A DNA stretch of 64,000 bases from Mucilaginibacter aquariorum (GTDB taxonomy: Bacteria; Bacteroidota; Bacteroidia; Sphingobacteriales; Sphingobacteriaceae): assembly GCF_024498135.1 (NCBI RefSeq), contig NZ_JANHOH010000007.1, forward strand, positions 1-64,000, written 5' to 3'. Below the pieces are notes generated by a model. It was not told where the DNA came from, ran no database searches, and saw only the letters and a list, made by a program, of their open reading frames with translations. Position 1 is the stretch's first letter, and each line of letters begins with the position of its first letter. Made by a program: the position numbers and the translations under genes. Positions 8,359-18,132 of this stretch are shown piece by piece.

Positions 8359-9900
8359 GTGTTAGTTAAGACCTTTGGAAGTGCGGTTTATGGTATAGAG
8401 GCTATTACCATTACAGTTGAAGTGAATATAAGCGGAGGCAAACTGGCTTATTTTATTGTTGGTCTGCCGGATAATGCTGTACGCGAATCTATGCAGCGGG
8501 TAGAAACGGCTCTGCAAACAAACGGTTACCGTATGCCAAGGCAGCGTATTGTAGTAAATATGGCGCCGGCAGATATCCGTAAAGAGGGTTCTGCATATGA
8601 TTTAACAATTGCCGTTGCGATACTTTCAGCATCAGGACAGATCCAATCTGAGGACTTAGAGAAATACCTTATCATGGGCGAACTATCGCTTGACGGTGGC
8701 CTGCAGCCCATTAAAGGCGCGTTACCTATTGCTATACAGGCGCGTAAAGAAGGTTATAAAGGATTCATCCTGCCCAAACAAAACGCTCGCGAAGCCGCTA
8801 TTGTTGATAATCTGGAAGTTTATGGCGTAGAGAACATTAAACAGGTTTCCGATTTCTTTAATGGCGATACCGCCCTGGAGCCGGAAGTAGTAAATACCCG
8901 CGATGAGTTCTTTAACAGCCTTACCGCTTATGATAGCGACTTTAGTGAGGTGCGCGGACAGGAAAATATTAAACGCGCTTTAGAGATAGCCGCAGCAGGC
9001 GGGCATAATGTGATATTAATAGGCCCGCCGGGAGCTGGTAAAACCATGCTGGCCCGCAGGTTGCCCTCCATATTGCCCCCATTGAGTTTGTATGAATCGT
9101 TAGAGACTACCAAGATCCATTCGGTAGCAGGAAAGTTATCTGCCGCAGATGCGCTGGTTACTACAAGGCCGTTTAGGTCGCCGCACCATACTATTAGCGA
9201 TGTTGCTTTGGTTGGCGGCGGCAGTAACCCACAACCAGGCGAGATCTCGCTGGCGCATAACGGCGTTTTGTTTTTAGATGAATTGCCCGAATTTAAGCGC
9301 AGCGCCCTTGAAGTAATGCGCCAACCGCTTGAAGAACGTAAGGTTACTATATCTCGTGCTAAGTTTACGGTTGATTACCCCAGTAGCTTTATGCTTATTG
9401 CCAGCATGAACCCCTGCCCTTGCGGTTATTATAACCACCCCGAAAAGGAATGTATTTGCCCGCCGGGCACAGTGCAAAAATATTTAAGTAAAATATCGGG
9501 GCCGCTGTTGGATCGGATAGACCTGCATGTGGAAGTTACGCCGGTTAACTTTAATGAGCTGTCATCTGAACGATTGGCCGAAAAAAGTGAGTTTATCCGA
9601 GACAGGGTAATAAAAGCCCGTGAAATACAAATAGAACGTTTTGGAGAACGGCCAGATTTGCACGCCAATGCGCAGATGAGCCCGCAAATGGTAAGAGATG
9701 TTTGTAAAATAACTGCCGCCGGCCAGGCGCTGTTAAAAAAGGCGATGGAAAAGCTGGGCCTATCCGCCCGTGCCTACGACCGGATCCTGAAAGTTGCCCG
9801 CACCATTGCCGATCTTGCAGGTAGCGAGGAGATCATGTTAGAGCATTTGGCCGAAGCCATACATTTCAGAAGTTTGGATAGAGAAGGCTGGGCGGGCTAA
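8359..9900 (+). CDS. YifB/ComM-family Mg-chelatase-like AAA+ ATPase
   Basis: 513 residues: an N-terminal Lon-protease-like fold (1-170), a Mg-chelatase ChlI-type AAA+ module with Walker A GPPGAGKT at 222-229 and Walker B LFLDELPEF, and a C-terminal helical part ending in the conserved SLDREGW motif. Proteobacterial ComM is a hexameric branch-migration helicase that helps integrate DNA during natural transformation; the same role is plausible here but unproven. A CPCGYYNHPEKECICPP segment carries the cysteines usual for the family. The start is GTG at 8359; the ATG two bases earlier is followed by a stop. It overlaps the next gene by one base. Confidence 0.95.
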   Translation: MLVKTFGSAVYGIEAITITVEVNISGGKLAYFIVGLPDNAVRESMQRVETALQTNGYRMPRQRIVVNMAPADIRKEGSAYDLTIAVAILSASGQIQSEDLEKYLIMGELSLDGGLQPIKGALPIAIQARKEGYKGFILPKQNAREAAIVDNLEVYGVENIKQVSDFFNGDTALEPEVVNTRDEFFNSLTAYDSDFSEVRGQENIKRALEIAAAGGHNVILIGPPGAGKTMLARRLPSILPPLSLYESLETTKIHSVAGKLSAADALVTTRPFRSPHHTISDVALVGGGSNPQPGEISLAHNGVLFLDELPEFKRSALEVMRQPLEERKVTISRAKFTVDYPSSFMLIASMNPCPCGYYNHPEKECICPPGTVQKYLSKISGPLLDRIDLHVEVTPVNFNELSSERLAEKSEFIRDRVIKAREIQIERFGERPDLHANAQMSPQMVRDVCKITAAGQALLKKAMEKLGLSARAYDRILKVARTIADLAGSEEIMLEHLAEAIHFRSLDREGWAG

Positions 9901-10322
9901 TGGAAAAGGATCGGAACATAGCGGGCGCTTTCAAACTTAAGGTTAAAATTTACTTCACCAACTGGATAAACGTATTGGGTATCATAATAGGCACCTATGT
10001 GTTTTTGGTAGTTACTGAATTATTTAAAACGGGTATTTCGGCGCTACCACAAATGCTTATAATGGCGATGGTTGCAATTGTATTATACGGCGGTATTTTC
10101 TTTACCGGGTTCTTAATAAGTATGCTAATATTAGACCTGATACTGATGAACGATAACACAAAACATCTGAGGTTAAAACTTATTGTTGAATGGGGATTAA
10201 TTAGTGTGCCATTTGTATACTGGTTGTTAGAATATTCGGAATGGATATTTTTAGTTGCAGTTATATTTTTCTTTATTATGCAGTTTATAAGAGAGAAAAG
10301 GATTCTAAAAATATTGGCGTAA
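9900..10322 (+). CDS. Small membrane protein, translationally coupled to yifB
   Basis: A 140-residue protein with four likely membrane helices (about 20-40, 48-77, 90-103 and 105-125) and a basic C-terminus (REKRILKILA). Its ATG shares one base with the yifB stop (TAATG), so translation is probably coupled. No family recognised and no catalytic motif is visible. Confidence 0.65.
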   Translation: MEKDRNIAGAFKLKVKIYFTNWINVLGIIIGTYVFLVVTELFKTGISALPQMLIMAMVAIVLYGGIFFTGFLISMLILDLILMNDNTKHLRLKLIVEWGLISVPFVYWLLEYSEWIFLVAVIFFFIMQFIREKRILKILA

Positions 10323-10466
10323 AACTAATTTGCCAATTGCCGGTTTTAACACTGCACCATTAATTACAAAAAAACACGATAGAAGGCTAACGGCTTCATT
10401 ATACCCTTAATTAAAAAATTTGCTTTTTTTAAAACTTATTTATAGCTTCACCCTCCTACATTACCC

Positions 10467-10841
10467 ATGAACGATAAAACAAAAAAGATCATCATATTTG
10501 ATGATGATGAGGACATTCTGTCTATCTGTAGCTATATTTTAGAAGAACAAGGCTGGGAGGTTCACACCTTTACCGACTGTAATGATATTACCGAAAAAGT
10601 TGCCGGGATATCTCCTGATGTGATACTCATGGATAATTGGATACCCGATGCCGGGGGCATTATCGCAACACAAACCCTTAAAAAAGAAGAAGCTTTAAAA
10701 AACATTCCTGTGGTATATTTTTCGGCTAATAGTGATATACAATTACTTGCCGACCATGCCGGTGCCGAATCTTATCTTGCCAAGCCTTTTGATCTGGAAG
10801 AGCTGGAACGGGTTATTAACGCCGTACTTATCCATAACTAA
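10467..10841 (+). CDS. Single-domain response regulator (CheY-like receiver)
   Basis: A 124-residue stand-alone receiver domain. The acidic pocket is FDDDED at 11-16, the phosphoacceptor is D56 (ILMDNW), the switch Ser is S86 and the conserved lysine is K106 (AKPF). There is no output domain, so it acts by protein contact or as a phosphorelay intermediate. No histidine kinase is nearby, making it an orphan. Followed by a strong terminator shared with the convergent beta-barrel gene. Confidence 0.93.
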   Translation: MNDKTKKIIIFDDDEDILSICSYILEEQGWEVHTFTDCNDITEKVAGISPDVILMDNWIPDAGGIIATQTLKKEEALKNIPVVYFSANSDIQLLADHAGAESYLAKPFDLEELERVINAVLIHN

Positions 10842-10860
10842 AAAAACATTATTATGCATA

Positions 10861-10896
10861 AAAAAACCCATTTGCAATTTGCAGATGGGTTTTTTG
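10861..10896. terminator. Bidirectional terminator between convergent genes
   Basis: An AAAAAACCCATTTGCA arm pairs with TGCAGATGGGTTTTTT with one mismatch. It serves the receiver gene on the plus strand and the TonB/beta-barrel gene on the minus strand. Confidence 0.8.
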
Positions 10897-10908
10897 TTTT
10901 ATATCTAT

Positions 10909-13887
10909 TTAAAATGCGCCGCCACCCGGAGGGTTGCCGCCACCGCCGCCGGGTGGCCTGTCTCCACGGCTGCCGCCATCTCTCATACCCCTTTCAGGAT
11001 TTGATGCCGGGGCTTTGCCCGAGAATTTTTGCAGTCGGAAAGTAAAGCTTAATAAATAATAACGGCCAAGCCTGTTCACATTACTTTGTGTTACAATACT
11101 TCCATTAGGTACTGTTGTATAGCCGGTATTTTCATTGAATATATCGTATGCGGCCAAACGTAATGTACCCCTGTGGTCTTTAAGGAACCTGCGCTCTAAG
11201 TAAGCGTTGAAAATATTGGGGTTTTTAATACCGATACTTTTATCATATCCGTAGTTTAATGTTTTAGTGTAATCATAGCTTAAGGTCCAGTCCTTCCAAA
11301 CATAATTTTTACCATTTACGCCCAAATCAACCGAACGGGTATTTGTGTTTTGGTTGAAAACTCCTGTATTTAGAGAGTTGTTGATTTTATTTAATGTAAG
11401 CCTCGAAAATAATTCGGCGTCAATAACATCGGTAATGTTAACTCTAAAACGAAGTTGAGGCGCAACGCTAAATGTCTTTGCTATGTTTTTATCAGAGCTG
11501 ATCACTGCATTAAGTGAATCTAACTGTTGGGTAAAACCAATGTTGTTGGTATAGTTTACCTGACCACCAAAAATCATCGTGTATTTACGGTTGCTCCATG
11601 GTTTCGAATATAGAAGATTAGCTCCAGCAGTATAATAACCATCGGTATTTAAATACTGAATAAGGTTGGAGCCCTGGAGTTTTGCTAAAGTTGGGTTGGC
11701 AGCTAATGTTGCCGCGGTAAATTTAGCCGGATAGTACACTATATTTTGAGCAATTTTATGATCTGTTTTCGTATAGTTTAAGCCTATCAGGAAAATATTA
11801 CCCGTTTGAAAACTAAACATATTATACCGCAACGATAGGTTGTTAGTAAACTCGGGCCTTAAATTAGGGTTACCCTGTACCGGGTATAAAGCATTGGTAA
11901 GATCTATTACCGGCTGCAATTGGTTAAATGCCGGCTGATTGCTGCTTCCGTTATAGTTAAAACGTAGGGCCTGGCTGCGGCTAAAGTTATAATTGAAGCT
12001 TGCTGCAGGTATTATATTAAATGTAGATATGCTTGTAGCAGCCCCTGTTTTTAAGTTAACACCATCAAGTGTTGCAGGTTGCCCGCCCAGCCCCAATGTT
12101 AGGTTATATTTACTTTCAACCACGCGATAGTTAAGGCCGAACCGGTTAGTGGTAAATGTATAATTATAGTTATTGCTTAAAAGATCGTAGTAATGGTACC
12201 TATCCGGATTGGTGGTGTAAAGTGTATCTGTTTCTATATTACTTGCTGTATAGTTGTGATTAAATGCATAGTTAAGCTCCAAGAACGATTTTTTTCCTAA
12301 AGGCTCCTGGTAAGAAAAGTTTAGCCCATAAGTGTTAGTACGGCTATCGGTATAAACAACTTGGTTTTCAGGCGATGAACGCAGCACACTACCAGTATCA
12401 GGATAGTCATAAATTGGATTATCAAATTGGGTTATCTTGCTGATATTTGCGTTAAAGCCAATATTTAAATTACGCCTGCTGCCTTTAAAACGGTGATTAA
12501 AAAAGCCACTAACGCCATAATTTGGGGAGGTAGAGTTACTTACCGAAGTTGATGAATAAGCCTGGAATGGTCTACCATCCCTGGTTGACGATACATTATC
12601 AACACTATTAACATCGCTGCCTGTATACGTAAATGTTGGTGTTACTTTTAAGTAATTAAGGGTGTCTGGTTTCCACTCCAGGTTGAAGTTAAACCTGTGG
12701 TTAGTTGGAGAACTTGTTTCCTGGCTTGATTGGTTACTTGTACTTTGAATTGCAGAGGTATTGGTTTGCAATATAGTAGAATTTGTAAACGTAGAGTTAC
12801 GGCTAAAGCTATAGCTACCATACACTGATAATGCCTTACCCCACTGATCCCTAAAATTTAATCCAATTGATTTTGCATTGGTGATACCATTTGCATTGGT
12901 TGTTGACCCGCTTGAACCACCGCGCAAAGCGTTTCCACGGCCGCCACCGCCACCTCCGCCGCCAAAACCACCACCTCCTGCGGCGCCGCCCGTTGGGGTG
13001 CCGTAGCTAAATGTATTAACGTTGGTGTTATTTAGGTTACCTAAAACAGAAATCTGCTGGTCGCCTTTAAATTTAAAAAAGTTTACAAGGCCTATATAAC
13101 GGTTATCGTTCTTAACATCAACATCCTCTTGTTTGGGTAACCAATCGCGGCCATCGCCGGCTGTTGCCTGGCCAAAGTAACCGTAATTTTTATCCTTGCG
13201 GACGGTAAAGTTTAAAATTTTGTTGGGCTCGCCGGTTTTTATGCCGGTAAGGTTTGCCTGGTCGCCGTAATCGTCAACTATCTGTACACTTTCTATCACA
13301 TCGGCAGGTAGGTTTTTAGTTGCACTTTGTACATCGCCGCCAAAAAAATCCTTACCGTTTACACGCACCTTGGTAATTTGCTTGCCTTGCGATGATACAT
13401 TACCGTCTTTATCAACATCAACGCCGGGTATCTTTTTCAGCACGTCTTCAATAGGGGCATTCTCGCGCACTTTATATGCCGAAACGCTGTATTGTACAGT
13501 ATCATCACCTTTAAATACTACAGGGTTAACGCCCACTATATTAACCGCCCCTAATTGTTTAGTTGCCGATTTTAAGATTATTGGATCAAGCACAATAGCC
13601 TTATTATCTGCTGGCAGCGCATAGCGCCGGGTAAGCCCCTGATAGCCGATAGAGCTTATGAGCAATGTTATTTTGGTGCCTCTTACTGCCGGGAAAGAAA
13701 ATTTACCATCAACATCTGCAATAGTAGTGGTGCTGTCGCCAAGTTCATTACGTAACTTTATGTTACTGCCCGGGAGCGATAGCTTGGTCGAATCTACGAT
13801 ACTGCCACTTATTTGCCTGGCTGCCTGCGCATTTGACTTTGTGATATTTAAGCAAACAAGTGCTAATATTAAATAGAGGTATTTCAT
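10909..13887 (-). CDS. TonB-dependent receptor-like outer-membrane beta-barrel protein
   Basis: A 992-residue outer-membrane protein. Signal peptide (1-20, ending SNAQ), carboxypeptidase-regulatory-like Ig fold at about 25-110 (ISGSIVDSTKLSLPGSNIKL), a plug-like domain at about 115-230 (IEDVLKKIPGVDVDKDGN, VRVNGKDFFGG), then a barrel of the OMP_b-brl_3 type. No TonB box is obvious. Two low-complexity glycine tracts stand out: a run near residue 300, and a Gly/Pro/Arg-rich C-terminal tail instead of the usual terminal aromatic strand. No SusD partner is adjacent, so the substrate is unknown. Confidence 0.88.
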   Translation of the reverse strand: MKYLYLILALVCLNITKSNAQAARQISGSIVDSTKLSLPGSNIKLRNELGDSTTTIADVDGKFSFPAVRGTKITLLISSIGYQGLTRRYALPADNKAIVLDPIILKSATKQLGAVNIVGVNPVVFKGDDTVQYSVSAYKVRENAPIEDVLKKIPGVDVDKDGNVSSQGKQITKVRVNGKDFFGGDVQSATKNLPADVIESVQIVDDYGDQANLTGIKTGEPNKILNFTVRKDKNYGYFGQATAGDGRDWLPKQEDVDVKNDNRYIGLVNFFKFKGDQQISVLGNLNNTNVNTFSYGTPTGGAAGGGGFGGGGGGGGRGNALRGGSSGSTTNANGITNAKSIGLNFRDQWGKALSVYGSYSFSRNSTFTNSTILQTNTSAIQSTSNQSSQETSSPTNHRFNFNLEWKPDTLNYLKVTPTFTYTGSDVNSVDNVSSTRDGRPFQAYSSTSVSNSTSPNYGVSGFFNHRFKGSRRNLNIGFNANISKITQFDNPIYDYPDTGSVLRSSPENQVVYTDSRTNTYGLNFSYQEPLGKKSFLELNYAFNHNYTASNIETDTLYTTNPDRYHYYDLLSNNYNYTFTTNRFGLNYRVVESKYNLTLGLGGQPATLDGVNLKTGAATSISTFNIIPAASFNYNFSRSQALRFNYNGSSNQPAFNQLQPVIDLTNALYPVQGNPNLRPEFTNNLSLRYNMFSFQTGNIFLIGLNYTKTDHKIAQNIVYYPAKFTAATLAANPTLAKLQGSNLIQYLNTDGYYTAGANLLYSKPWSNRKYTMIFGGQVNYTNNIGFTQQLDSLNAVISSDKNIAKTFSVAPQLRFRVNITDVIDAELFSRLTLNKINNSLNTGVFNQNTNTRSVDLGVNGKNYVWKDWTLSYDYTKTLNYGYDKSIGIKNPNIFNAYLERRFLKDHRGTLRLAAYDIFNENTGYTTVPNGSIVTQSNVNRLGRYYLLSFTFRLQKFSGKAPASNPERGMRDGGSRGDRPPGGGGGNPPGGGAF

Positions 13888-14036
13888 AATTTTTTTAAAA
13901 CATAGGGGGTGTTACCGGCTCCCTGCTTAAGACACATTTATTGTGCAAATGTTCACTTTATTAGTTTTAAATATTTAATAATCATAGCATTGTTACATAT
14001 TTTAATAAGCAAATAATAGGATTGTTACACTACAAC

Positions 14037-14065
14037 ACAAAAGCCCCGCATAGCGAGGCTTTTGT
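14037..14065. terminator. Hairpin terminator downstream of the collagen-like gene
   Basis: ACAAAAGCCCCGC and GCGAGGCTTTTGT form a nearly perfect stem 49 bases past the stop of the collagen-like gene. Confidence 0.6.
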
Positions 14066-14113
14066 ACAAACTTTAAAAAATGCTGTATACATTTATGTAC
14101 AGCTATAATAACA

Positions 14114-14857
14114 TTAGTTTAACCTGAAAGTAGAAGCTACCTGGTTAAAATTTCTCACGTTTAATCCCGGGTGTGTAAATGATAGGGTAGTAATTGAAGT
14201 GCCTTTTATTACCACAACCCTAAAATCTAAGCCGCCGGCTGTAAAATTAGCTTTGACATCTACATAACCAACACCAAAATTTGATACGCTAAGCGCGCGA
14301 TCGTTTTCGCTGTATGGCAGGGCATAATAAGCATTACCAGAGCCGGTTACCCTAAAGTAAACAAGCACCAGCCCCTGATCAACAACATCTTGAGTAATTG
14401 CAGGAATAGAAAGCCTGGTTAAGCCAGTTAATGTCACACTTTTATTCAACAGCAGGAAATTTTGAACATTGGCATTGCCATCCTGGCCATCCTGGCCGTT
14501 TTGGCCTGGGGCGCCGTTTTGTCCGGCTGGGCCTTGTGGTCCCTGTGGGCCGGCCGGGCCTGTAGCGCCTGTTTGACCGGTTGCTCCTGCCGGGCCTTGT
14601 GGGCCTGTTGCTCCGGCTGCTCCTGTAGCGCCTTGTGGACCGGCTGGGCCTATAGCACCCGTAGCTCCCGCTGGGCCTGCCGGGCCTGTAGCTCCTGTTG
14701 CACCCTGTGGGCCGGCAGCTCCTGTAGCGCCCGTAGCACCGGTAACTCCTTTTTGGCCTTGTACCCCTTGTGGGCCGGGAGTTGTGGATTTTTTACACGC
14801 GCCCATACTTAAAAGGCTAAGTGCTACAGCAGTTAAAAAAAGTCTGTTTTTTTTCAT
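14114..14857 (-). CDS. Collagen-like repeat lipoprotein
   Basis: From the ATG at 14857 the 247-residue product starts MKKNRLFLTAVALSLLSMGA and continues into a lipid-attachment Cys21. An upstream in-frame ATG at 14911 would bury this signal, so I prefer 14857. Residues from about 27 hold 34 uninterrupted Gly-X-Y triplets (GAT, GPA, GPQ, GAA dominate) with prolines mainly in the X position, then GQNGQDGQDGNA and a beta-rich domain of about 110 residues. The triplet block should form a collagen-type triple helix without hydroxyproline, holding a C-terminal trimer at the cell surface. The coding DNA of the repeat is visibly GC-richer than its neighbours. Confidence 0.85.
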   Translation of the reverse strand: MKKNRLFLTAVALSLLSMGACKKSTTPGPQGVQGQKGVTGATGATGAAGPQGATGATGPAGPAGATGAIGPAGPQGATGAAGATGPQGPAGATGQTGATGPAGPQGPQGPAGQNGAPGQNGQDGQDGNANVQNFLLLNKSVTLTGLTRLSIPAITQDVVDQGLVLVYFRVTGSGNAYYALPYSENDRALSVSNFGVGYVDVKANFTAGGLDFRVVVIKGTSITTLSFTHPGLNVRNFNQVASTFRLN

Positions 14858-15060
14858 ATAAAGTTTATAAGTGATAGTGTCTTGTACGGAGTTATTAACA
14901 TTTGGTTTCATAATTAATTAATGTGGAAATTTTTTAATTTAAAATGCCGCATAAAATGATATGGATATCCACAAACGCTATCCACTTTTGTTTAAAACTT
15001 TATTTTGTCTGCGAAACCTTTATTGCATTTTTTTCGTTACACATTAAAAACATTTAACCT

Positions 15061-15333
15061 ATGGATAATTTTAGAGGGTCTTTGCACGCAAAAGTGCATA
15101 AGTGGATGGATGCTATTGGCTTTAGGCTCAATGCATCGCAAACGAGTGGAAAAAGTAAAGTAACCACTAACCATTATTTTTTTGAAACCTTTAACTTTTT
15201 TGAAAAATGGAAAGATAATGATCCGGCAAAAGCAAAGTTTCTTTGTTTTGATACCTATGGTGAAAAGGTGAGCGTTAAAACATTATTAGACTTGCAAGCC
15301 GCTTTTTTTGAAAATATTAGTCAGTTAAAATAA
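15061..15333 (+). CDS. Hypothetical 90-residue protein
   Basis: A small soluble protein, basic at the start (HAKVHKWMDAIGFRLNAS) and rich in Phe and Lys in the middle. No signal peptide and no known family recognised. It lies alone between two minus-strand genes and is followed within 50 bases by a good terminator on its own strand, which supports it being real. Confidence 0.55.
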   Translation: MDNFRGSLHAKVHKWMDAIGFRLNASQTSGKSKVTTNHYFFETFNFFEKWKDNDPAKAKFLCFDTYGEKVSVKTLLDLQAAFFENISQLK

Positions 15334-15377
15334 TATCGCTGTCCGTAATCTGCGGCCCTCTAAAAGTGATATAATTG

Positions 15378-15406
15378 AAAAGCCCCCGTAGTTAGCGGGG
15401 GCTTTT
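15378..15406. terminator. Rho-independent terminator, usable on both strands
   Basis: AAAAGCCCCCG and CGGGGGCTTTT flank a short loop. It ends the 90-residue gene (plus) and lies 20 bases past the met-zincin stop (minus). Confidence 0.8.
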
Positions 15407-15425
15407 ATTTTGATAGGCTTGTTTC

Positions 15426-18038
15426 TTATTTTGTTTGTGGCCAGCAACCGTTATCCGCTTGTGTAACATCTTCACTTAAACGGCCCGGGGTGCCAGCTGC
15501 AATACTAACAATAGGGCGGGTTGGATATAATGCTTCCTTAATGCGCAAACGCAGATCGGCATAATGTGCTGATATTAAAGCGTCGCCACCTTTTGGCAGG
15601 CTTGTGCTTATTTTAGCTAATTCGGCACGCACCATCGGCCTTATATCTGATAAAGCAATGTTAATTGGCGTTAGCCCAATGCTGGCCAGCTGTGCTGATG
15701 TTGCACCCGGGAAGCTCCTGCTTGCATCTTCGTTTAACAGGCTTTTTAAGTTATCAATATAACCACGCTGTAAATTGCGTTTGTATTCATCAGGTGCGCT
15801 GTTTACAAATATGCCCGAACGCAGGTCATTAAACATATCTGCAACCGTATAGGCCTTAACCCCATTTTTTGATTGATTATCAAACATACGGGCCATACGC
15901 GATGCATTAAGCACGTTGGCAACGGCATTTACCTGTAAGGCTTTAATACGGCCAATAATAACACCGTTATCAAACTTGCTTAATTCCTGGTTATTTATAA
16001 GCCAGGTTGGTGTGGTAAATACCTGTTGGTTCAAAAATACAAGCGCGTCGTGTTGCAGGTTTTTGTTAACAAAGCCATAAACAGGGCCGCTTTGGTCGTA
16101 GGTTTTAAAGTTCTCGTTCATGCCGCCAACGTTCATAGTAACGTGGCCTATGTAACGGTTAAACTGGCCTATAACCTCGTTATACAAGGTTTGCACATCA
16201 TCATAGTCTTCGCCCTTCTGAAAAGTCCATTTTTCGATGTTTGGTAATATTCTTTTCAGGTTGGCAATACCATATGTACTTGCCTTCATAGCGTTATCGC
16301 CCAAGTCCTCGTTTTGTAAACGCGGGTCAATAGAAGTACCCTGCCTGCCATAATAGTAAAGCGGGTTGCCGGCTCTTTCTTTTGTCCAAACATCCAATAC
16401 TTCTTTTTCCTGATTTGGTGTTTTCTTGCCCGGGAAATAACTGTAGCCCCATTTTACAGCCCAAAGATCATACTCGCCAATTTGTGGGTAAAGGTGGGTT
16501 ACACCATCGCCCGGCTGTGCTATGTAATTAAAGCGGGCGTAATCCATAATAGACGGCGCTGTACCATGTTTATCAGTAAATGATTTTGAACGTAATGAAT
16601 CTACCGGGTAAGCGTAGCTTGAACCAAAGTTATGCGGCAGGCCCAATGTGTGGCCAATCTCATGTGATGACACAAAACGGATCAATTCGCCCATTTGCGC
16701 ATCGGTAAATTTAGCAGCGCGAACGCCTGGATTAACGGCAGCCGTTTGTATAAAAAACCAGTTGCGTAAAAGGCTCATCACGTTATGGTACCAGCCAACA
16801 TGGCTTTCTAATATTTCGCCACTGCGTGGGTCTGATATATGCGGGCCATAGGCGTTCTGTACATCAGATGCAAAGTATCTTATAACGCTGTAACGTGCAT
16901 CTTCGGTACTAAACTCAGGGTCTTGCTTTTTGGTTGGCGCTTCTTTGCCTGCAATAGCATTTTTAAAACCGGCCGCTTCAAAAGCTTTATTCCAATCATT
17001 TATCCCTGCAATTAAATAAGGCACCCATTTTTTTGGTGTAGCTGGGTCTATGTAATAAACAATTTGTTTTTTGGGTTCAACCAGTTCGCCACGTGCATAA
17101 GCGGCTTCATCTTTTGGTTCCAGTTTCCAGCGGTGGATATATGCGGTGGCTTCTGCCTTTTGAGCATCGGTACCATAGTCAGTTTGCCTTTGACCGAAAA
17201 AGCCTACGCGATCGTCATTCAAACGCGCTTTCATTGGCGTTTTTGGCAACAGCAGCATAGAGGTGTTTAACTCAAAAGTTAAGGCCGCATTGCTGTTATC
17301 GGTTGGCGATTCTGCCGCGCGGTATGTTTTTAACGTATGTACTTCGATATTAATAGGGAAGCTCTTTACGGTATCTATGTATGACCTTGTGTTGTCAACA
17401 CCGCTTATTTTATAAAGCTTTTTGATGTTATCAGGCAAACCTATTGCGGCAATATCACCATTGTATAAATCGGTAACATCAATTAAAACGCCGGTAGTGT
17501 CTTTGTTGTATGCTTTTACATCGAATGAAGCCAGTACAGCGTCAAGATTTGAGTTTTTAACCGACTGATACATGTCACTTGTGCTATCGGCCCTTACCGA
17601 GTAGCTTGGTACGCGAACAAAAACTTGTTTATCGTGGCGTTCCCATTTCCAAACCTGGTTGTTAACTTCTTCGCCGCCATATTGCTGGCCAAAAGATTTT
17701 AAGCCCGTTGGTGTTTTTACAAAACGGGTAACTACCAACATTTCCCGACTGACAAGGCTATCCGGTATTTCAAAATAGTATTTGCCATCAACCTTGTAAG
17801 TGTTAAAAAGCCCGGTATCAGCCTTAATTTTTCCAATAAGATCGCTGAATTTTTTAATGCCCTCTTTTTTACCTGTACCAATTGTGGCCGTGGCAGATGA
17901 GCCGCCCGGTGTGGCTGTAGTTTTTAGCGTAACAATGCGGTCTGCCGCTTGTTTTTTTGTGGCGCAAGAACTTGCAATGGTTGCTAAACCCAAAATTGCA
18001 ACGCCCAGGTATGTATTAACCCGTAAAGATCTGTTCAT
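15426..18038 (-). CDS. Lipoprotein zinc metalloprotease, DUF5117/DUF5118 met-zincin type
   Basis: An 870-residue lipoprotein. The signal peptide ends with a lipobox before Cys25 (IASSC). An N-terminal DUF5118-like stretch (KKFSDLIGKIKADTGLFNTY) and a DUF5117-like middle are followed by the catalytic site HEIGHTLGLPH at 459-469 and a Met-turn SIMDYARFNY about 40 residues later, as in met-zincins. It is probably a cell-envelope protease; substrate unknown. All zinc ligands (H459, H463, H469) and the catalytic E460 are present. Single-gene unit with a terminator. Confidence 0.9.
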   Translation of the reverse strand: MNRSLRVNTYLGVAILGLATIASSCATKKQAADRIVTLKTTATPGGSSATATIGTGKKEGIKKFSDLIGKIKADTGLFNTYKVDGKYYFEIPDSLVSREMLVVTRFVKTPTGLKSFGQQYGGEEVNNQVWKWERHDKQVFVRVPSYSVRADSTSDMYQSVKNSNLDAVLASFDVKAYNKDTTGVLIDVTDLYNGDIAAIGLPDNIKKLYKISGVDNTRSYIDTVKSFPINIEVHTLKTYRAAESPTDNSNAALTFELNTSMLLLPKTPMKARLNDDRVGFFGQRQTDYGTDAQKAEATAYIHRWKLEPKDEAAYARGELVEPKKQIVYYIDPATPKKWVPYLIAGINDWNKAFEAAGFKNAIAGKEAPTKKQDPEFSTEDARYSVIRYFASDVQNAYGPHISDPRSGEILESHVGWYHNVMSLLRNWFFIQTAAVNPGVRAAKFTDAQMGELIRFVSSHEIGHTLGLPHNFGSSYAYPVDSLRSKSFTDKHGTAPSIMDYARFNYIAQPGDGVTHLYPQIGEYDLWAVKWGYSYFPGKKTPNQEKEVLDVWTKERAGNPLYYYGRQGTSIDPRLQNEDLGDNAMKASTYGIANLKRILPNIEKWTFQKGEDYDDVQTLYNEVIGQFNRYIGHVTMNVGGMNENFKTYDQSGPVYGFVNKNLQHDALVFLNQQVFTTPTWLINNQELSKFDNGVIIGRIKALQVNAVANVLNASRMARMFDNQSKNGVKAYTVADMFNDLRSGIFVNSAPDEYKRNLQRGYIDNLKSLLNEDASRSFPGATSAQLASIGLTPINIALSDIRPMVRAELAKISTSLPKGGDALISAHYADLRLRIKEALYPTRPIVSIAAGTPGRLSEDVTQADNGCWPQTK

Positions 18039-18132
18039 TGTTTGTTTAAAAAAATTAGTTAGGGATAAAAATATAGAAAAATATTAGTAGAATACTAACG
18101 CAACAAGTTCGTTACGACAGCATATTTAAGGC

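Noticed and set aside
10732..11045. Two plus-strand frames (90 and 63 residues) over the receiver and beta-barrel gene ends
   Set aside because: They run across a terminator and the antisense of a glycine-rich tail; both are shadows.
14462..14812. 116-residue plus-strand frame rich in Cys, Trp and Ala
   Set aside because: It is the complement of the Gly-X-Y repeats of the collagen-like gene and simply mirrors their codons.
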